DNA of 64,000 nt, taken from Streptomyces longhuiensis. Its GTDB lineage: Bacteria; Actinomycetota; Actinomycetes; Streptomycetales; Streptomycetaceae. Positions within the stretch are counted from its first letter, which is position 1; each line of letters starts with the position of its first letter. Below, in pieces: positions 52,406-60,613 of this stretch. The notes beneath the pieces are model-generated. The model searched no databases and was not told the origin of the DNA. It saw nothing but the letters and a program-made list of their open reading frames with translations. Where the stretch lies: assembly GCF_020616555.1 (NCBI RefSeq), contig NZ_CP085173.1, forward strand, positions 3,979,501 through 4,043,500. Reading direction: 5' to 3'. The position numbers were made by a program, and so were the translations under genes.

Positions 52406-54649
52406 ATGAGCGACGAGCCGCAGCAGCCGAAGGCCGCAGAGTCCGGGAAAGCCGGGACGCCGGCGAAACGCAAACGCCCCCGGCGCACGGGCTGGCGCCG
52501 TCTGATCCCCACTTGGCGCATGGTCCTCGGCACGATCCTCGGCCTCCTGCTCCTGGGCATCGGCCTGTTCGCCCTCGGCTACTACCTCGTCAAGATCCCG
52601 CCCGCCAACGCCACCGCCACCGCGCAGAGCAACGTCTACCTGTACGCCGACGGCAGTCAGCTCGCCCGCGACGGCGAGATCAACCGCGAGAACGTCTCCC
52701 TCTCCCAGATCCCCGGGACCGTCCAGCACGCCGTACTCGCCGCCGAGGACCGTGACTTCTACAACGAGTCCGCCATCGACCCCAAGGCGATGGTCCGCGC
52801 CGCCTGGAACACCGTGACCGGCAAGGGCAAGCAGTCCGGCTCGACGATCACCCAGCAGTACGTGAAGAACTACTACCTGGGCCAGGAACAGACCATCACC
52901 CGCAAGGTGAAGGAGTTCTTCATCTCGATCAAGCTGGACCGCGAGGAGAGCAAGGACCACATCCTCGAGGGCTACCTCAACACCAGCTACTTCGGCCGCA
53001 ACGCCTACGGCATCCAGGCAGCCGCCCAGGCCTACTACGGCGTCGACGTCGAGGACCTCACCACCGCGCAGGGCGCCTACCTCGCGGCCCTCCTCAACGC
53101 CCCCAGCTCGTACGACGTCGTCGCCCACCCCGAGAACAAGGCGCAGGCCGTCGCCCGCTGGAACTACGTCCTCGACGGCATGGTCAAGGAACGCTGGCTC
53201 AGCGCCGCCGAACGCAGGAAGATGACGTTCCCCATGCCCGACGACGCCAAGGGCCCCGCCGGGATGTCCGGCCAGCGCGGCTACCTCGTCCAGGCCGTCA
53301 AGGACTACCTCACGGACAACGGCATCGTCGACGAGGACACCCTGGCCGTCGGCGGCTACCGCATCACCACCACACTCCAGAAGAAGAAGCAGGACGCCTT
53401 CGTCAAAGCCGTCGACGACCAGCTGATGTCCAGACTCGACAAGGAGAACCGCGCGGCCGACCGCAACGTCCGCGCCGGCGGCGCCGCCATCGACCCCGCG
53501 ACCGGCAACGTCCTCGCGATGTACGGCGGCATCGACTACACGAAGCAGTACGTCAACAACGCCACGCGCCGCGACTACCAGGTCGGCTCCACCTTCAAGC
53601 CGTTCGTCTTCACCTCGGCCGTGGAGAACGCCTCCACCACCCAGGACGGCCGCACCATCACCCCGAACACCGTCTACGACGGCACCAACGCCCGCCCCGT
53701 ACAGGGCTGGAGCGGCGGCTACTACGCCCCGGAGAACGAGGACAAGGTCGACTACGGCCCCATCACCGTCCGCACCGCCACCGACAAGTCCGTCAACGCG
53801 GTCTACGCACAGATGGCCGTCGACGTCGGCTCCGACAAGGTCAAACAGACCGCCATCGCCCTCGGCCTCCCCAAGAACACCCCCGACCTGACCGAGTCCC
53901 CCTCGATCGCGCTCGGCCCGGCCACGGCCAGCGTCCTGGACATGACCGAGGCGTACGCCACCCTCGCCAACCACGGCAGACGCGCCACGTACACCCTCGT
54001 CACCGAGGTCAGCAAGGACGGCGAGAAGGTCGACCTGCCGGAGCAGACCACCAGGCGCGCCGTCACCCGCGAGTCCGCCGACACGACGACGTCCGTCCTG
54101 CAGAGCGTCGTCGAGGGCGGCACCGGCACCGCCGCCCTCGCCGCGGACCGGCCCGCCGCCGGCAAGACCGGCACCGCCGAGGAGGACACGGCGGCCTGGT
54201 TCGCGGGCTACACCCCCGACCTCGCCACCGTCGTCGCCGTCATGGGCCAGAATCCCGACACCGGCGCCCACACCCCGCTCTACGGGGCGCTGGGCCTGGC
54301 GCGCATCAACGGCGGCGGCTTCCCGGCGCAGATCTGGGCCCAGTTCACCAAGGACGCGCTCGCGGGCAGCTCCGCCAAGGACTTCGACCTGGACCTGGAG
54401 TCCGGCGCCGAACAGCCCGAGATCCCCTCGGCCGCACCCGACGAACCGTCGTCCACCGGACCGACCACCGGCGAGCCCACCAGCGAGCCCCCGTCCGAAC
54501 CGGCGTCGTCCGGCCCTCCGACCGCACCGTCCACATCGGCGGAGCCCACCCTCGCGACTCCGTCGGAGGAACCGAACCCGACGTCAGGACCGATGAACGA
54601 ACTGTTCGGCGACCCGGACGCCACCCGCGACTCCGGCTCCGACGAGTGA
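52406..54649 (+). CDS. Bifunctional penicillin-binding protein (GT51 plus transpeptidase)
   Basis: 747 residues. One membrane helix near residues 38-60. The GT51 domain (80-250) has EDRDFYNE with the catalytic Glu, GSTITQQ and LNTSYFG. The transpeptidase domain (355-640) has STFKPF with the active-site Ser, SVN and KTGTA. The tail (about 650-747) is low-complexity, Ser/Pro/Glu/Thr-rich. It polymerises and cross-links peptidoglycan outside the membrane. It is divergent from the ABC-2 operon. Confidence 0.93.
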   Translation: MSDEPQQPKAAESGKAGTPAKRKRPRRTGWRRLIPTWRMVLGTILGLLLLGIGLFALGYYLVKIPPANATATAQSNVYLYADGSQLARDGEINRENVSLSQIPGTVQHAVLAAEDRDFYNESAIDPKAMVRAAWNTVTGKGKQSGSTITQQYVKNYYLGQEQTITRKVKEFFISIKLDREESKDHILEGYLNTSYFGRNAYGIQAAAQAYYGVDVEDLTTAQGAYLAALLNAPSSYDVVAHPENKAQAVARWNYVLDGMVKERWLSAAERRKMTFPMPDDAKGPAGMSGQRGYLVQAVKDYLTDNGIVDEDTLAVGGYRITTTLQKKKQDAFVKAVDDQLMSRLDKENRAADRNVRAGGAAIDPATGNVLAMYGGIDYTKQYVNNATRRDYQVGSTFKPFVFTSAVENASTTQDGRTITPNTVYDGTNARPVQGWSGGYYAPENEDKVDYGPITVRTATDKSVNAVYAQMAVDVGSDKVKQTAIALGLPKNTPDLTESPSIALGPATASVLDMTEAYATLANHGRRATYTLVTEVSKDGEKVDLPEQTTRRAVTRESADTTTSVLQSVVEGGTGTAALAADRPAAGKTGTAEEDTAAWFAGYTPDLATVVAVMGQNPDTGAHTPLYGALGLARINGGGFPAQIWAQFTKDALAGSSAKDFDLDLESGAEQPEIPSAAPDEPSSTGPTTGEPTSEPPSEPASSGPPTAPSTSAEPTLATPSEEPNPTSGPMNELFGDPDATRDSGSDE

Positions 54650-54667
54650 CAGCGCCCCTCAAAGGCC

Positions 54668-54988
54668 CTAGTGACCCGACGTCGCCTTGAGACCCACGAT
54701 CGCGACGATCAGCAGCACGATGAAGAAGATCCGCGCGGCCGTCGCCGGCTCCCCGAGCGCCAGCATGCCGACGACGGCGGCACCGGCCGCACCGATGCCC
54801 ACCCACACGCCGTAAGCCGTACCGATCGGCAGGGTCTTGGCGGCGTAGGAGAGCATCACCATGCTGGCGACGATGCCCGCGCCGGTGAACACGCTCGGCC
54901 ACAGCCGGGTGAACCCGTCCGTGAACTTCATGCCGATCGACCAGCCGACCTCGAGAAATCCGGCGATCACGATAAGAACCCAGGCCAT
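54668..54988 (-). CDS. SMR-family guanidinium exporter (SugE/Gdx-like)
   Basis: 106 residues with four helices. The membrane-embedded Glu in GFLEVGWSIGMK is the proton/substrate site, and GTAYGVWVGIGAAGAAVVG is the SugE-type signature. The length is typical. GGAGG lies 8 nt before the ATG at 54988. The gene follows a guanidine-III riboswitch, so its substrate is very likely guanidinium. It ends 18 bp from the penicillin-binding protein stop (convergent). Confidence 0.9.
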   Translation of the reverse strand: MAWVLIVIAGFLEVGWSIGMKFTDGFTRLWPSVFTGAGIVASMVMLSYAAKTLPIGTAYGVWVGIGAAGAAVVGMLALGEPATAARIFFIVLLIVAIVGLKATSGH

Positions 54989-55022
54989 GACAGGCACCTC
55001 CGTCAGTTGGATCAACAGGGGT

Positions 55023-55063
55023 GCGTCGTCTTTGCGATACCCGGTACGGCGCGTCTCGTCGGG
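55023..55063 (-). ncRNA. Guanidine-III (PRD1-type) riboswitch aptamer
   Basis: The 41-nt transcript aligns without gaps, from memory, with the Thermobifida fusca guanidine-III aptamer. The blocks ACGAG, GCGCCGTACC and AAGACG are identical in position. P1 (CCCG with CGGG) keeps pairing by a compensatory change against the reference. P2 has 6 of 7 pairs with one C-A mismatch. It is 34 nt before an SMR exporter gene, the usual context. A GCACC behind the aptamer can pair with GGTGC at the ribosome binding site, which suggests translational control. Confidence 0.88.
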
Positions 55064-55090
55064 GTCCCTCAAAGGTAGCAAAGAACGCGT

Positions 55091-55124
55091 AAAAGGGCTG
55101 GTGACAAGGGTCACCAGCCCTTTT
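55091..55124. terminator. Bidirectional terminator
   Basis: AAAAGGGCTGGTGAC and its exact complement form a 15-bp stem with an AAGG loop, A-rich on one side and T-rich on the other. It separates the GroES-like gene transcript from the riboswitch-SMR transcription unit. Confidence 0.9.
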
Positions 55125-55154
55125 GCGAAGCCACTACGAGCTGGACTGCTCGAC

Positions 55155-55254
55155 AGGTACAGGTACAGGTACAGGTACAGGCGCAAGAGGTACAGGGACA
55201 GCGCCCCTGCGCGTACGGACCTCTACAGGTACGGGCCTCTACAGGTACAGGCCC
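55155..55254. repeat. GGTACA hexamer repeats downstream of the GroES-like gene
   Basis: Four consecutive copies of ACAGGT-type hexamers at about 55154-55180, one decayed copy near 55190, then a 17-bp duplicated word CTCTACAGGTACGGGCC / CTCTACAGGTACAGGCC at 55221 and 55237. The second word reaches into the last codons of the GroES-like gene. It has no supported coding role. Confidence 0.8.
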
Positions 55255-55595
55255 GTCGAATCCTGGGAGCCCTCGAACCGGTCGGCGGCCACCGCGTGCA
55301 GATCGCGCTCACGCATCAGCACGTACGCGACACCCCGCACCTCGACCTCGGCCAGGTCCTCCGGGTCGTACAGCACCCGGTCGCCCGGCTCCACCGTCCG
55401 CACGTTCTGCCCGACGGCCACCACGACCGCCCAGGCCAGACGCCGCCCGACCGCCGCGGTCGCCGGAATCAGGATCCCGCCACCGCTGCGCCGCTCGCCC
55501 TCGGCGGAGTCCTGCCGCACGAGCACACGGTCGTGCAGCATGCGGATGGGCAACTTGTCGTGCTGGGTGCTGTGCTTCTCGCTGTTGGCGCTCAC
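55239..55595 (-). CDS. GroES-family protein (Cpn10-like)
   Basis: 118 residues from a GTG. The Cpn10 fold is seen in LPIRMLHDRVLVRQDS, GGGILIPATA, GRRLAWAVVVAVGQNVR and VEPGDRVLYDPEDLAEVEV. It is longer than standard GroES at the N-terminus and has an atypical tail SQDSTGLYL whose DNA is part of a local repeat. No groEL follows, so it is a stand-alone paralogue with uncertain function. Confidence 0.85.
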   Translation of the reverse strand: MSANSEKHSTQHDKLPIRMLHDRVLVRQDSAEGERRSGGGILIPATAAVGRRLAWAVVVAVGQNVRTVEPGDRVLYDPEDLAEVEVRGVAYVLMRERDLHAVAADRFEGSQDSTGLYL

Positions 55596-55639
55596 GCCCC
55601 GAACCTACCTGCCGCCGCCATGCCCGTACGCAGCAAGGG

Positions 55640-55978
55640 TCAGCGCTTGCGGCGCCGCGCGGTCACGGCGAGCAGCCCCACGAGACCGACCACGGCGAGA
55701 GCCACGGGCACGATGCGCTCCACACGCGGCGCACCCTCCTCGGAGACGAACTGCGCCTTCACGTCCGACACCAGCCGGTTCGCGCCCACGTAGGCCCGCC
55801 CGACGGTGTGGTCGACACTCGAGACGAACTTGGCCTTCGCGTCACCGACGATCGTCTTCGGGTGCACCCGCACCCCGATCTCGTCGAGAGTCTCGGCCAG
55901 CGCCTCGCGACGGCGCTTTATGTCCGCCTCGATCTGCGCCGGGGTCCGCGCATCCGACGTTCTCGACGTGTCCGACAC
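55640..55978 (-). CDS. DUF3618-domain protein
   Basis: 112 residues. The N-terminus RTPAQIEADIKRRREALAETL is the DUF3618 motif, followed by a helical linker and one membrane helix near residues 88-105 with RRRKR at the end. Function unknown. Divergent from bcp. Confidence 0.85.
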   Translation of the reverse strand: MSDTSRTSDARTPAQIEADIKRRREALAETLDEIGVRVHPKTIVGDAKAKFVSSVDHTVGRAYVGANRLVSDVKAQFVSEEGAPRVERIVPVALAVVGLVGLLAVTARRRKR

Positions 55979-56108
55979 CGCGCTGCCTCCGTGGTCGCTG
56001 TTGTGGCACTGGTCATGGACAGTCTGTCAGCTCGGCGGCCGCCGCACCCCACGGCACCCCCTATTACGCTCGGGTCCCGTACCCGTATCCCGTACGAGGA
56101 GTCCCACC

Positions 56109-56576
56109 ATGAGCGAGCGACTGACGACCGGCGACACCGCCCCCGCCTTCACGCTGCCCGACGCGGACGGCAACGAGGTCTCCCTCGCCGACCACAAGGG
56201 CCGCAAGACGATCGTCTACTTCTACCCGGACGCCCTCACCCCCGGCTGCACCAAGCAGGCCTGCGACTTCACGGACAACCTCGACGTCTTCACGGGCGCG
56301 GGCTACGACGTGATCGGCATCTCCCCGAACAAGCCGGAGAAGCTCGCGAAGTTCCGCGAGAAGGAAAACCTCAAGGTCACGCTCCTCGGCGACCCCTCGA
56401 AGGAGACCCTCGAGGCCTACGGCGCGTACGGCGAGAAGAAGCTCTACGGCAAAACGGTGACGGGCGTGATCCGCTCCACGATCGTCGTGGACGAGGACGG
56501 CAAGGTCGAGCGAGCCCTCTACAACGTGAGGGCCACGGGCCACGTAGCGAAGATCATCAAGGATCTCGGAATCTGA
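56109..56576 (+). CDS. bcp: Thioredoxin-dependent peroxiredoxin, Bcp/PrxQ family
   Basis: 155 residues. The peroxidatic Cys is in TPGCTKQACDF and the resolving Cys is five residues later, the PrxQ/Bcp arrangement. Other landmarks are TIVYFYPDALTPGC and RSTIVVDEDGKV. It reduces peroxides with thioredoxin in the cytoplasm. GAGGAG lies 7 nt before the ATG. Confidence 0.93.
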   Translation: MSERLTTGDTAPAFTLPDADGNEVSLADHKGRKTIVYFYPDALTPGCTKQACDFTDNLDVFTGAGYDVIGISPNKPEKLAKFREKENLKVTLLGDPSKETLEAYGAYGEKKLYGKTVTGVIRSTIVVDEDGKVERALYNVRATGHVAKIIKDLGI

Positions 56577-56626
56577 CGCACCGCGCCGCGGCTCACCGCA
56601 GGCCTTCCGGGCACCCGCAGATGTGA

Positions 56627-56658
56627 CGGAAGTCCCCTTCACCGGGGACTTCCGTTTG
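56627..56658 (+). terminator. bcp intrinsic terminator
   Basis: CGGAAGTCCCC and GGGGACTTCCG form a perfect 11-bp stem with a TTCACC loop, followed by TTTG. It is 50 bp after the bcp stop. Confidence 0.85.
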
Positions 56659-56677
56659 CGATCGCCACCTCGGAGCA

Positions 56678-56717
56678 AGTGATCCCCTGGAACTTCGCGT
56701 CCAGAGAAGGGATCACT
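56678..56717 (+). promoter_or_regulatory. Leader hairpin enclosing the ribosome binding region of the ProP-like gene
   Basis: AGTGATCCC (56678-56686) pairs with GGGATCACT (56709-56717), and CTGG with CCAG inside. The right arm covers the AAGGGA ribosome binding site that ends 8 nt before the ATG at 56720. Such a stem could restrict translation, by temperature, osmolarity or ligand. No known riboswitch class is recognised. Confidence 0.55.
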
Positions 56718-56719
56718 CC

Positions 56720-58231
56720 ATGTCGGGCGTCCTCGACCCAGAGCAGACCGGGGCCGCCGCCGACCCGGCGGCGGTCAAACGCCACAGGACCCTCTTCCGC
56801 GCGGTGAGACGCCGGAAGAATCCACCTCTGCGCCGCACGGACATCACCGTCACGGACGAGGCGGCGGTGAAACGGGCCGTCAAGGCGGCCTCGCTCGGCA
56901 ATGCCATGGAGTGGTTCGACTTCGGCATCTACAGCTACCTCGCCGTCACCATCGGCCACGTCTTCTTCCCCTCCGGGAACGCGACGGTCCAGCTGATCTC
57001 GTCCTTCGCGACCTTCGCCGTCTCGTTCCTGGTCCGCCCCATCGGCGGCATGGTGTTCGGCCCCATGGGTGACAAGATCGGCCGCAAGAAGGTCCTCGCG
57101 ATGACGATGATCCTGATGGCCATCGGCACCTTCGCCATCGGACTGATCCCGTCGTACGCCGTCATCGGCTTCTGGGCACCCGTCCTGCTGATCTTCTTCC
57201 GCCTCGTCCAGGGCTTCTCCACGGGCGGCGAATACGGCGGCGCCTCCACGTTCATCGCCGAATACGCACCCGACAAACGCCGCGGCTTCTTCGGCAGCTT
57301 CCTGGAGTTCGGCACCCTCGCCGGCTACGTCGGCGCGGCAGGCCTGGTCACCGTCCTGACCACCCTCCTCGGCACCGGGAGCATGGAGTCCTGGGGCTGG
57401 CGCGTCCCGTTCCTCGTCGCGGGCCCCATCGGCCTCGTCGGCCTCTACCTCCGGCTGCGCCTCGACGAGACACCCGCCTTCCAGAAACTGGAGGACGAGT
57501 CCTCGCACCGGGCGTCGGACGCGGCGTCGAACGTCGAGACCACCGCGAAGGGCGACCTCGCGAAGATCTTCCGCGGCTACTGGCCCACCCTCATCCTGTG
57601 CATCTGCCTGGTCGGCGCCTACAACATCACCGACTACATGCTCCTGTCGTACATGCCGACGTACCTGTCCGACGAGATGGGCTACAAGGAGTCCCACGGG
57701 CTGCTCATCCTCATCGCCACGATGATCGTCCTCATGCTGGTCATCACCCAGGTCGGCAAACTCTCCGACCGCTTCGGCCGCAAGCCGCTCCTCATGGCGG
57801 GGATGCTGGGCTTCCTCCTCCTCTCCATCCCCTCGTTCCTGCTGGTCAAGAACGGCGCCCTGTGGGCGGTCTCGCTCGGCATGCTGCTGCTCGGCCTGTC
57901 CCTGGTCTGCATGCTCGGCACGATGTCGGCGGCGCTCCCGGCCCTCTTCCCCACCCAGGTCCGCTACGGCTCGCTCTCCGTGGGCTACAACCTCTCGGCG
58001 TCCCTCTTCGGCGGCACGACACCGCTGGTCGTCACCGCCCTGATCAGCGTCACGGGCACGCACATGATGCCCGCGTACTACGCCATGGCGGCGGCCCTGG
58101 TCGGCGTCATCGCGGTGGCCTGCATGAAGGAAACGGCCCAACAGCCCCTGGCGGGCTCCCCGCCGTCGGTGGAGACGCAGGAGGAAGCGGCGGAACTGGT
58201 CGAGTCCCAGGCCCGCTCCCCGAAGTTCTGA
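56720..58231 (+). CDS. MHS-family MFS transporter (ProP-like)
   Basis: 503 residues with 12 predicted helices. The metabolite:proton symporter signature is visible: NAMEWFDFGIYSYLAV in helix 1, RPIGGMVFGPMGDKIGRKK in the first loop, LVQGFSTGGEYGGAS in helix 4 and LPALFPTQVRYG late. Homologues include ProP and related proline/betaine or organic-acid symporters. The N-terminal 40 residues are basic and soluble. A hairpin occludes its ribosome binding site. Confidence 0.9.
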   Translation: MSGVLDPEQTGAAADPAAVKRHRTLFRAVRRRKNPPLRRTDITVTDEAAVKRAVKAASLGNAMEWFDFGIYSYLAVTIGHVFFPSGNATVQLISSFATFAVSFLVRPIGGMVFGPMGDKIGRKKVLAMTMILMAIGTFAIGLIPSYAVIGFWAPVLLIFFRLVQGFSTGGEYGGASTFIAEYAPDKRRGFFGSFLEFGTLAGYVGAAGLVTVLTTLLGTGSMESWGWRVPFLVAGPIGLVGLYLRLRLDETPAFQKLEDESSHRASDAASNVETTAKGDLAKIFRGYWPTLILCICLVGAYNITDYMLLSYMPTYLSDEMGYKESHGLLILIATMIVLMLVITQVGKLSDRFGRKPLLMAGMLGFLLLSIPSFLLVKNGALWAVSLGMLLLGLSLVCMLGTMSAALPALFPTQVRYGSLSVGYNLSASLFGGTTPLVVTALISVTGTHMMPAYYAMAAALVGVIAVACMKETAQQPLAGSPPSVETQEEAAELVESQARSPKF

Positions 58232-58374
58232 CCCGGACGACCCCGCACCCGCCCCTGCGAACGGCCCGCTCCCCTCGGAGCGGGCCGTTCCGCATTTCGT
58301 GCGTGACGATCCGATTTTCGGTTCGTTGATCTGTACGAGGTCACGAACGGGCGGGCGAAACAGGAGGGGTGAAC

Positions 58375-58995
58375 ATGGCCGGGACTCGGTATACGCGGGA
58401 GCTGCTGGAGAGGGCGGCTCGGGAGGCGGAGACGTGGGATGAGGCGGTACGGGTCTGTGGGGGTGAACCGACTCGATACAGCAAGCGTTACCTGCATCAG
58501 AAAATGACCGAGGCCGAGATTGACACCTCGCACTTCCGCCACGGGGCAGTACGGCACACAGACGAGGCGCTACGAGCGGCCGTCGCGGAGTCGCGCAGCA
58601 TCAGGGACGTGGTGCGGCGCTTGGGCATCAACAACGTCGGCGGCAACCAGGCTCACATCGGCCGCCGGATCGCGGCACTCGGGATCGACACCTCGCACTT
58701 CGCGCCACCGGCGCACAAGTCCGGTAAGGCTCCAACGAACCCCCTGGCCTTGCGGTCTCCAGAGGATGGGCGGGTTCATGGAGTCCGCCTCCGTCGGGAA
58801 CTGCTGCGCATCGGCGTGGCGGAGCAGTGCGCGACGTGCGCCCGATCGGAATGGCGCGGACGGCCGATTTCACTTGAGGTCGATCACGTCAGCGGCGAGT
58901 GGTGGGACAACCGCCTGGAGAACCTGCGCCTGCTCTGCCCCAACTGCCATGGGGTGACGGACACTTACCGGGGCCGGAAACGGCGATCGGCATGA
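58375..58995 (+). CDS. HNH endonuclease-like protein with IDTSHF repeats (first of a pair)
   Basis: 206 residues. Two N-terminal repeats of about 55 residues each end in IDTSHF (near residues 50 and 106), and each contains a helical A-V-R-R/C-G segment. The C-terminal HNH domain has CATC, ISLEVDHVSG and CPNCHG. AGGAGGGG lies 6 nt before the ATG. The stop overlaps the next start (ATGA). Likely a DNA-nicking or cleaving enzyme whose repeats bind DNA, of homing or restriction type. Confidence 0.78.
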   Translation: MAGTRYTRELLERAAREAETWDEAVRVCGGEPTRYSKRYLHQKMTEAEIDTSHFRHGAVRHTDEALRAAVAESRSIRDVVRRLGINNVGGNQAHIGRRIAALGIDTSHFAPPAHKSGKAPTNPLALRSPEDGRVHGVRLRRELLRIGVAEQCATCARSEWRGRPISLEVDHVSGEWWDNRLENLRLLCPNCHGVTDTYRGRKRRSA

Positions 58996-59831
58996 ACGGA
59001 AAGTACCCCCGCGAGACCCTCACCGAAGCAGCCAAGGAGTCGACCAGCCTGGTTGACCTGATGCGCCGCGTCGGCGCACCGATGGGGAGCGGGCCTGCCG
59101 GCTACCTGCGCAAGCGCCTCGCACACTACGAGATCGACACGTCACACTTCCAGGAGGCGCCTCTCCCTGACCGCCCAAGGAGGTCGTACTCCAAAGAAGT
59201 ACTGACGGACGCTGCGGCCCACTCGACAAGCATCCGCGAGATGTTCGTCCACATGGGAATCCCACCGGAGGACGGACCGTACTCGCTCATCAAGCAGAAG
59301 CTGACCAAGTTCGGCATCGGCACCAGCCACTTCAGACCCGCCGGCGGAGATGCAGCCTCCGCCCTCTTCCCTGAAGAGGAATTCACCCGAGCCGTCGCCG
59401 CTTCACGCGGTCTGGCCGAGCTGATGCGCAGGTTGGGCAAGTCCTCGCTCGATGGCAGCGCACGTGCCAAGGCCAAACGCAGCATTGACGAGTACGGACT
59501 CTCGACGGAGCACTTCGTCGGGCAGAGCCATCGGGCCGGAACCACGTCGCCAATGCGCAAGGACGCCGACGAGATCTTGGTCCGCCGGAGGCCGGGTTCG
59601 CACCGCACGCGTACGCACCTACTGCGCCGGGCACTCGATGAGCTCGGCATGCCACGCGCGTGCGCCGAATGCGGCCTAGGCGAGTTGTGGCAGGGGAAGC
59701 GGCTGGTCCTGGAGATCGACCACATCAACGCCGACCCGCTGGACAACCGCCGGGACAACCTGCGCTACCTGTGCCCGAACTGCCACGCGTTCACCAATAC
59801 CTGGTGTCGCGGCCGGAACAGAGCCCGGTAG
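58992..59831 (+). CDS. HNH endonuclease-like protein with three TSHF-type repeats (second of a pair)
   Basis: 279 residues. Three N-terminal repeats end in IDTSHF, IGTSHF and LSTEHF. The C-terminal HNH domain reads CAEC, LVLEIDHINAD, NLRYLCPNCHAF, and then TNTWCRGR. It is translationally coupled to the first HNH gene and is a longer paralogue of it. The stop lies 12 bp before tRNA-Leu, so the pair abuts a tRNA gene, a place where mobile genes often sit. Confidence 0.78.
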   Translation: MNGKYPRETLTEAAKESTSLVDLMRRVGAPMGSGPAGYLRKRLAHYEIDTSHFQEAPLPDRPRRSYSKEVLTDAAAHSTSIREMFVHMGIPPEDGPYSLIKQKLTKFGIGTSHFRPAGGDAASALFPEEEFTRAVAASRGLAELMRRLGKSSLDGSARAKAKRSIDEYGLSTEHFVGQSHRAGTTSPMRKDADEILVRRRPGSHRTRTHLLRRALDELGMPRACAECGLGELWQGKRLVLEIDHINADPLDNRRDNLRYLCPNCHAFTNTWCRGRNRAR

Positions 59832-59843
59832 CATGTCGGCCGA

Positions 59844-59927
59844 GCGGCGGTGGCGCAACGGCGACGCAGCAGACTTAGGATCTGTGGCCCGTGACAGGGC
59901 TTGAGGGTTCGAATCCCTTCCGCCGCA
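59844..59927 (+). tRNA. tRNA-Leu (anticodon TAG)
   Basis: 84 nt, type II with a long variable arm. Acceptor GCGGCGG (59844-59850) pairs with CCGCCGC (59920-59926), discriminator A. The anticodon stem GCAGA/TCTGT encloses CTTAGGA with anticodon TAG. T-loop TTCGAAT. It reads CTA, a rare leucine codon in high-GC genomes. Confidence 0.95.
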
Positions 59928-59934
59928 CGGCCAG

Positions 59935-59968
59935 CGGCCTGCGCTTCAAAGGTATGAGGCGCAGGCCG
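59935..59968. terminator. Terminator between tRNA-Leu and rdgB
   Basis: CGGCCTGCGC pairs exactly with GCGCAGGCCG (10 bp, 14-nt loop). It lies between the convergent ends of the tRNA and rdgB and can serve both. Confidence 0.75.
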
Positions 59969-59973
59969 GTTAC

Positions 59974-60579
59974 TCAGCCCAGCAGTTCCCTCACCACCGG
60001 CACCAGCGCCCGAAACGCCTTCCCCCGGTGGGAGATCGCGTTCTTCTCGTCCGGGGTCAGCTCGGCGCAGGTCCGGGTGTCGCCCTCCACCTGGAGGATC
60101 GGGTCGTAGCCGAAGCCGTTCGCGCCCGTGGGGCTGTGGCGCAGGGTGCCGCGCAGCTGGCCCTCGACCACGCGCTCCGTACCGTCCGGCAGGGCCAGCG
60201 CCGCTGCGCAGGCGAAGTGGGCGCCGCGGTGGGTGTCGGAGTCGATGTCGCCGAGCTGGGCGAGGAGGAGGTCGAGGTTGGCCTTGTCGTCGCCGTGGCG
60301 GCCGGCCCAGCGGGCGGAGAAGATGCCGGGCGCTCCGCCGAGTACGTCGACGCACAGGCCCGAGTCGTCGGCGACGGCGGGCAGGCCGGTGGCCTTGGCG
60401 AGGGCGTGCGCCTTGAGGAGGGCGTTCTCGGCGAAGGTGACGCCGGTTTCCCTGACGTCGGGGATGTCGGGGTAGGCGTCCGCGCCGACGAGGTCGTGGG
60501 GCAGGCCTGCGTCGGCGAGGATCGCCCTGAGTTCGGTGATCTTGCCGGCGTTGCGGGTGGCGAGGATGAGGCGGGTCAT
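59974..60579 (-). CDS. rdgB: XTP/dITP pyrophosphatase (RdgB/HAM1)
   Basis: 201 residues. Hallmarks are ILATRNAGKITELRAIL at the N-terminus, ADDSGLCVDVLGGAPGIFSARWAG, shown by core DDSGLCVD, GFGYDPIL and the EKNAISHRGKAF ending. It hydrolyses non-canonical purine triphosphates to keep them out of DNA. It is in the usual place downstream of rph, separated by a small lipoprotein gene. Confidence 0.94.
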   Translation of the reverse strand: MTRLILATRNAGKITELRAILADAGLPHDLVGADAYPDIPDVRETGVTFAENALLKAHALAKATGLPAVADDSGLCVDVLGGAPGIFSARWAGRHGDDKANLDLLLAQLGDIDSDTHRGAHFACAAALALPDGTERVVEGQLRGTLRHSPTGANGFGYDPILQVEGDTRTCAELTPDEKNAISHRGKAFRALVPVVRELLG

Positions 60580-60613
60580 GGGGACCAGTATCGCGCCGGC
60601 GTTCGTGCCCTCG

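Noticed and set aside
55150..55254. Small protein with Leu-Tyr repeats extending the SMR exporter upstream
   Set aside because: It is a product of the GGTACA repeat, would run across the terminator and riboswitch, and the family length fits the ATG at 54988.
55239..55595. Main GroES of a groESL operon
   Set aside because: No groEL follows and the ends of the protein are atypical; treated as a stand-alone paralogue.
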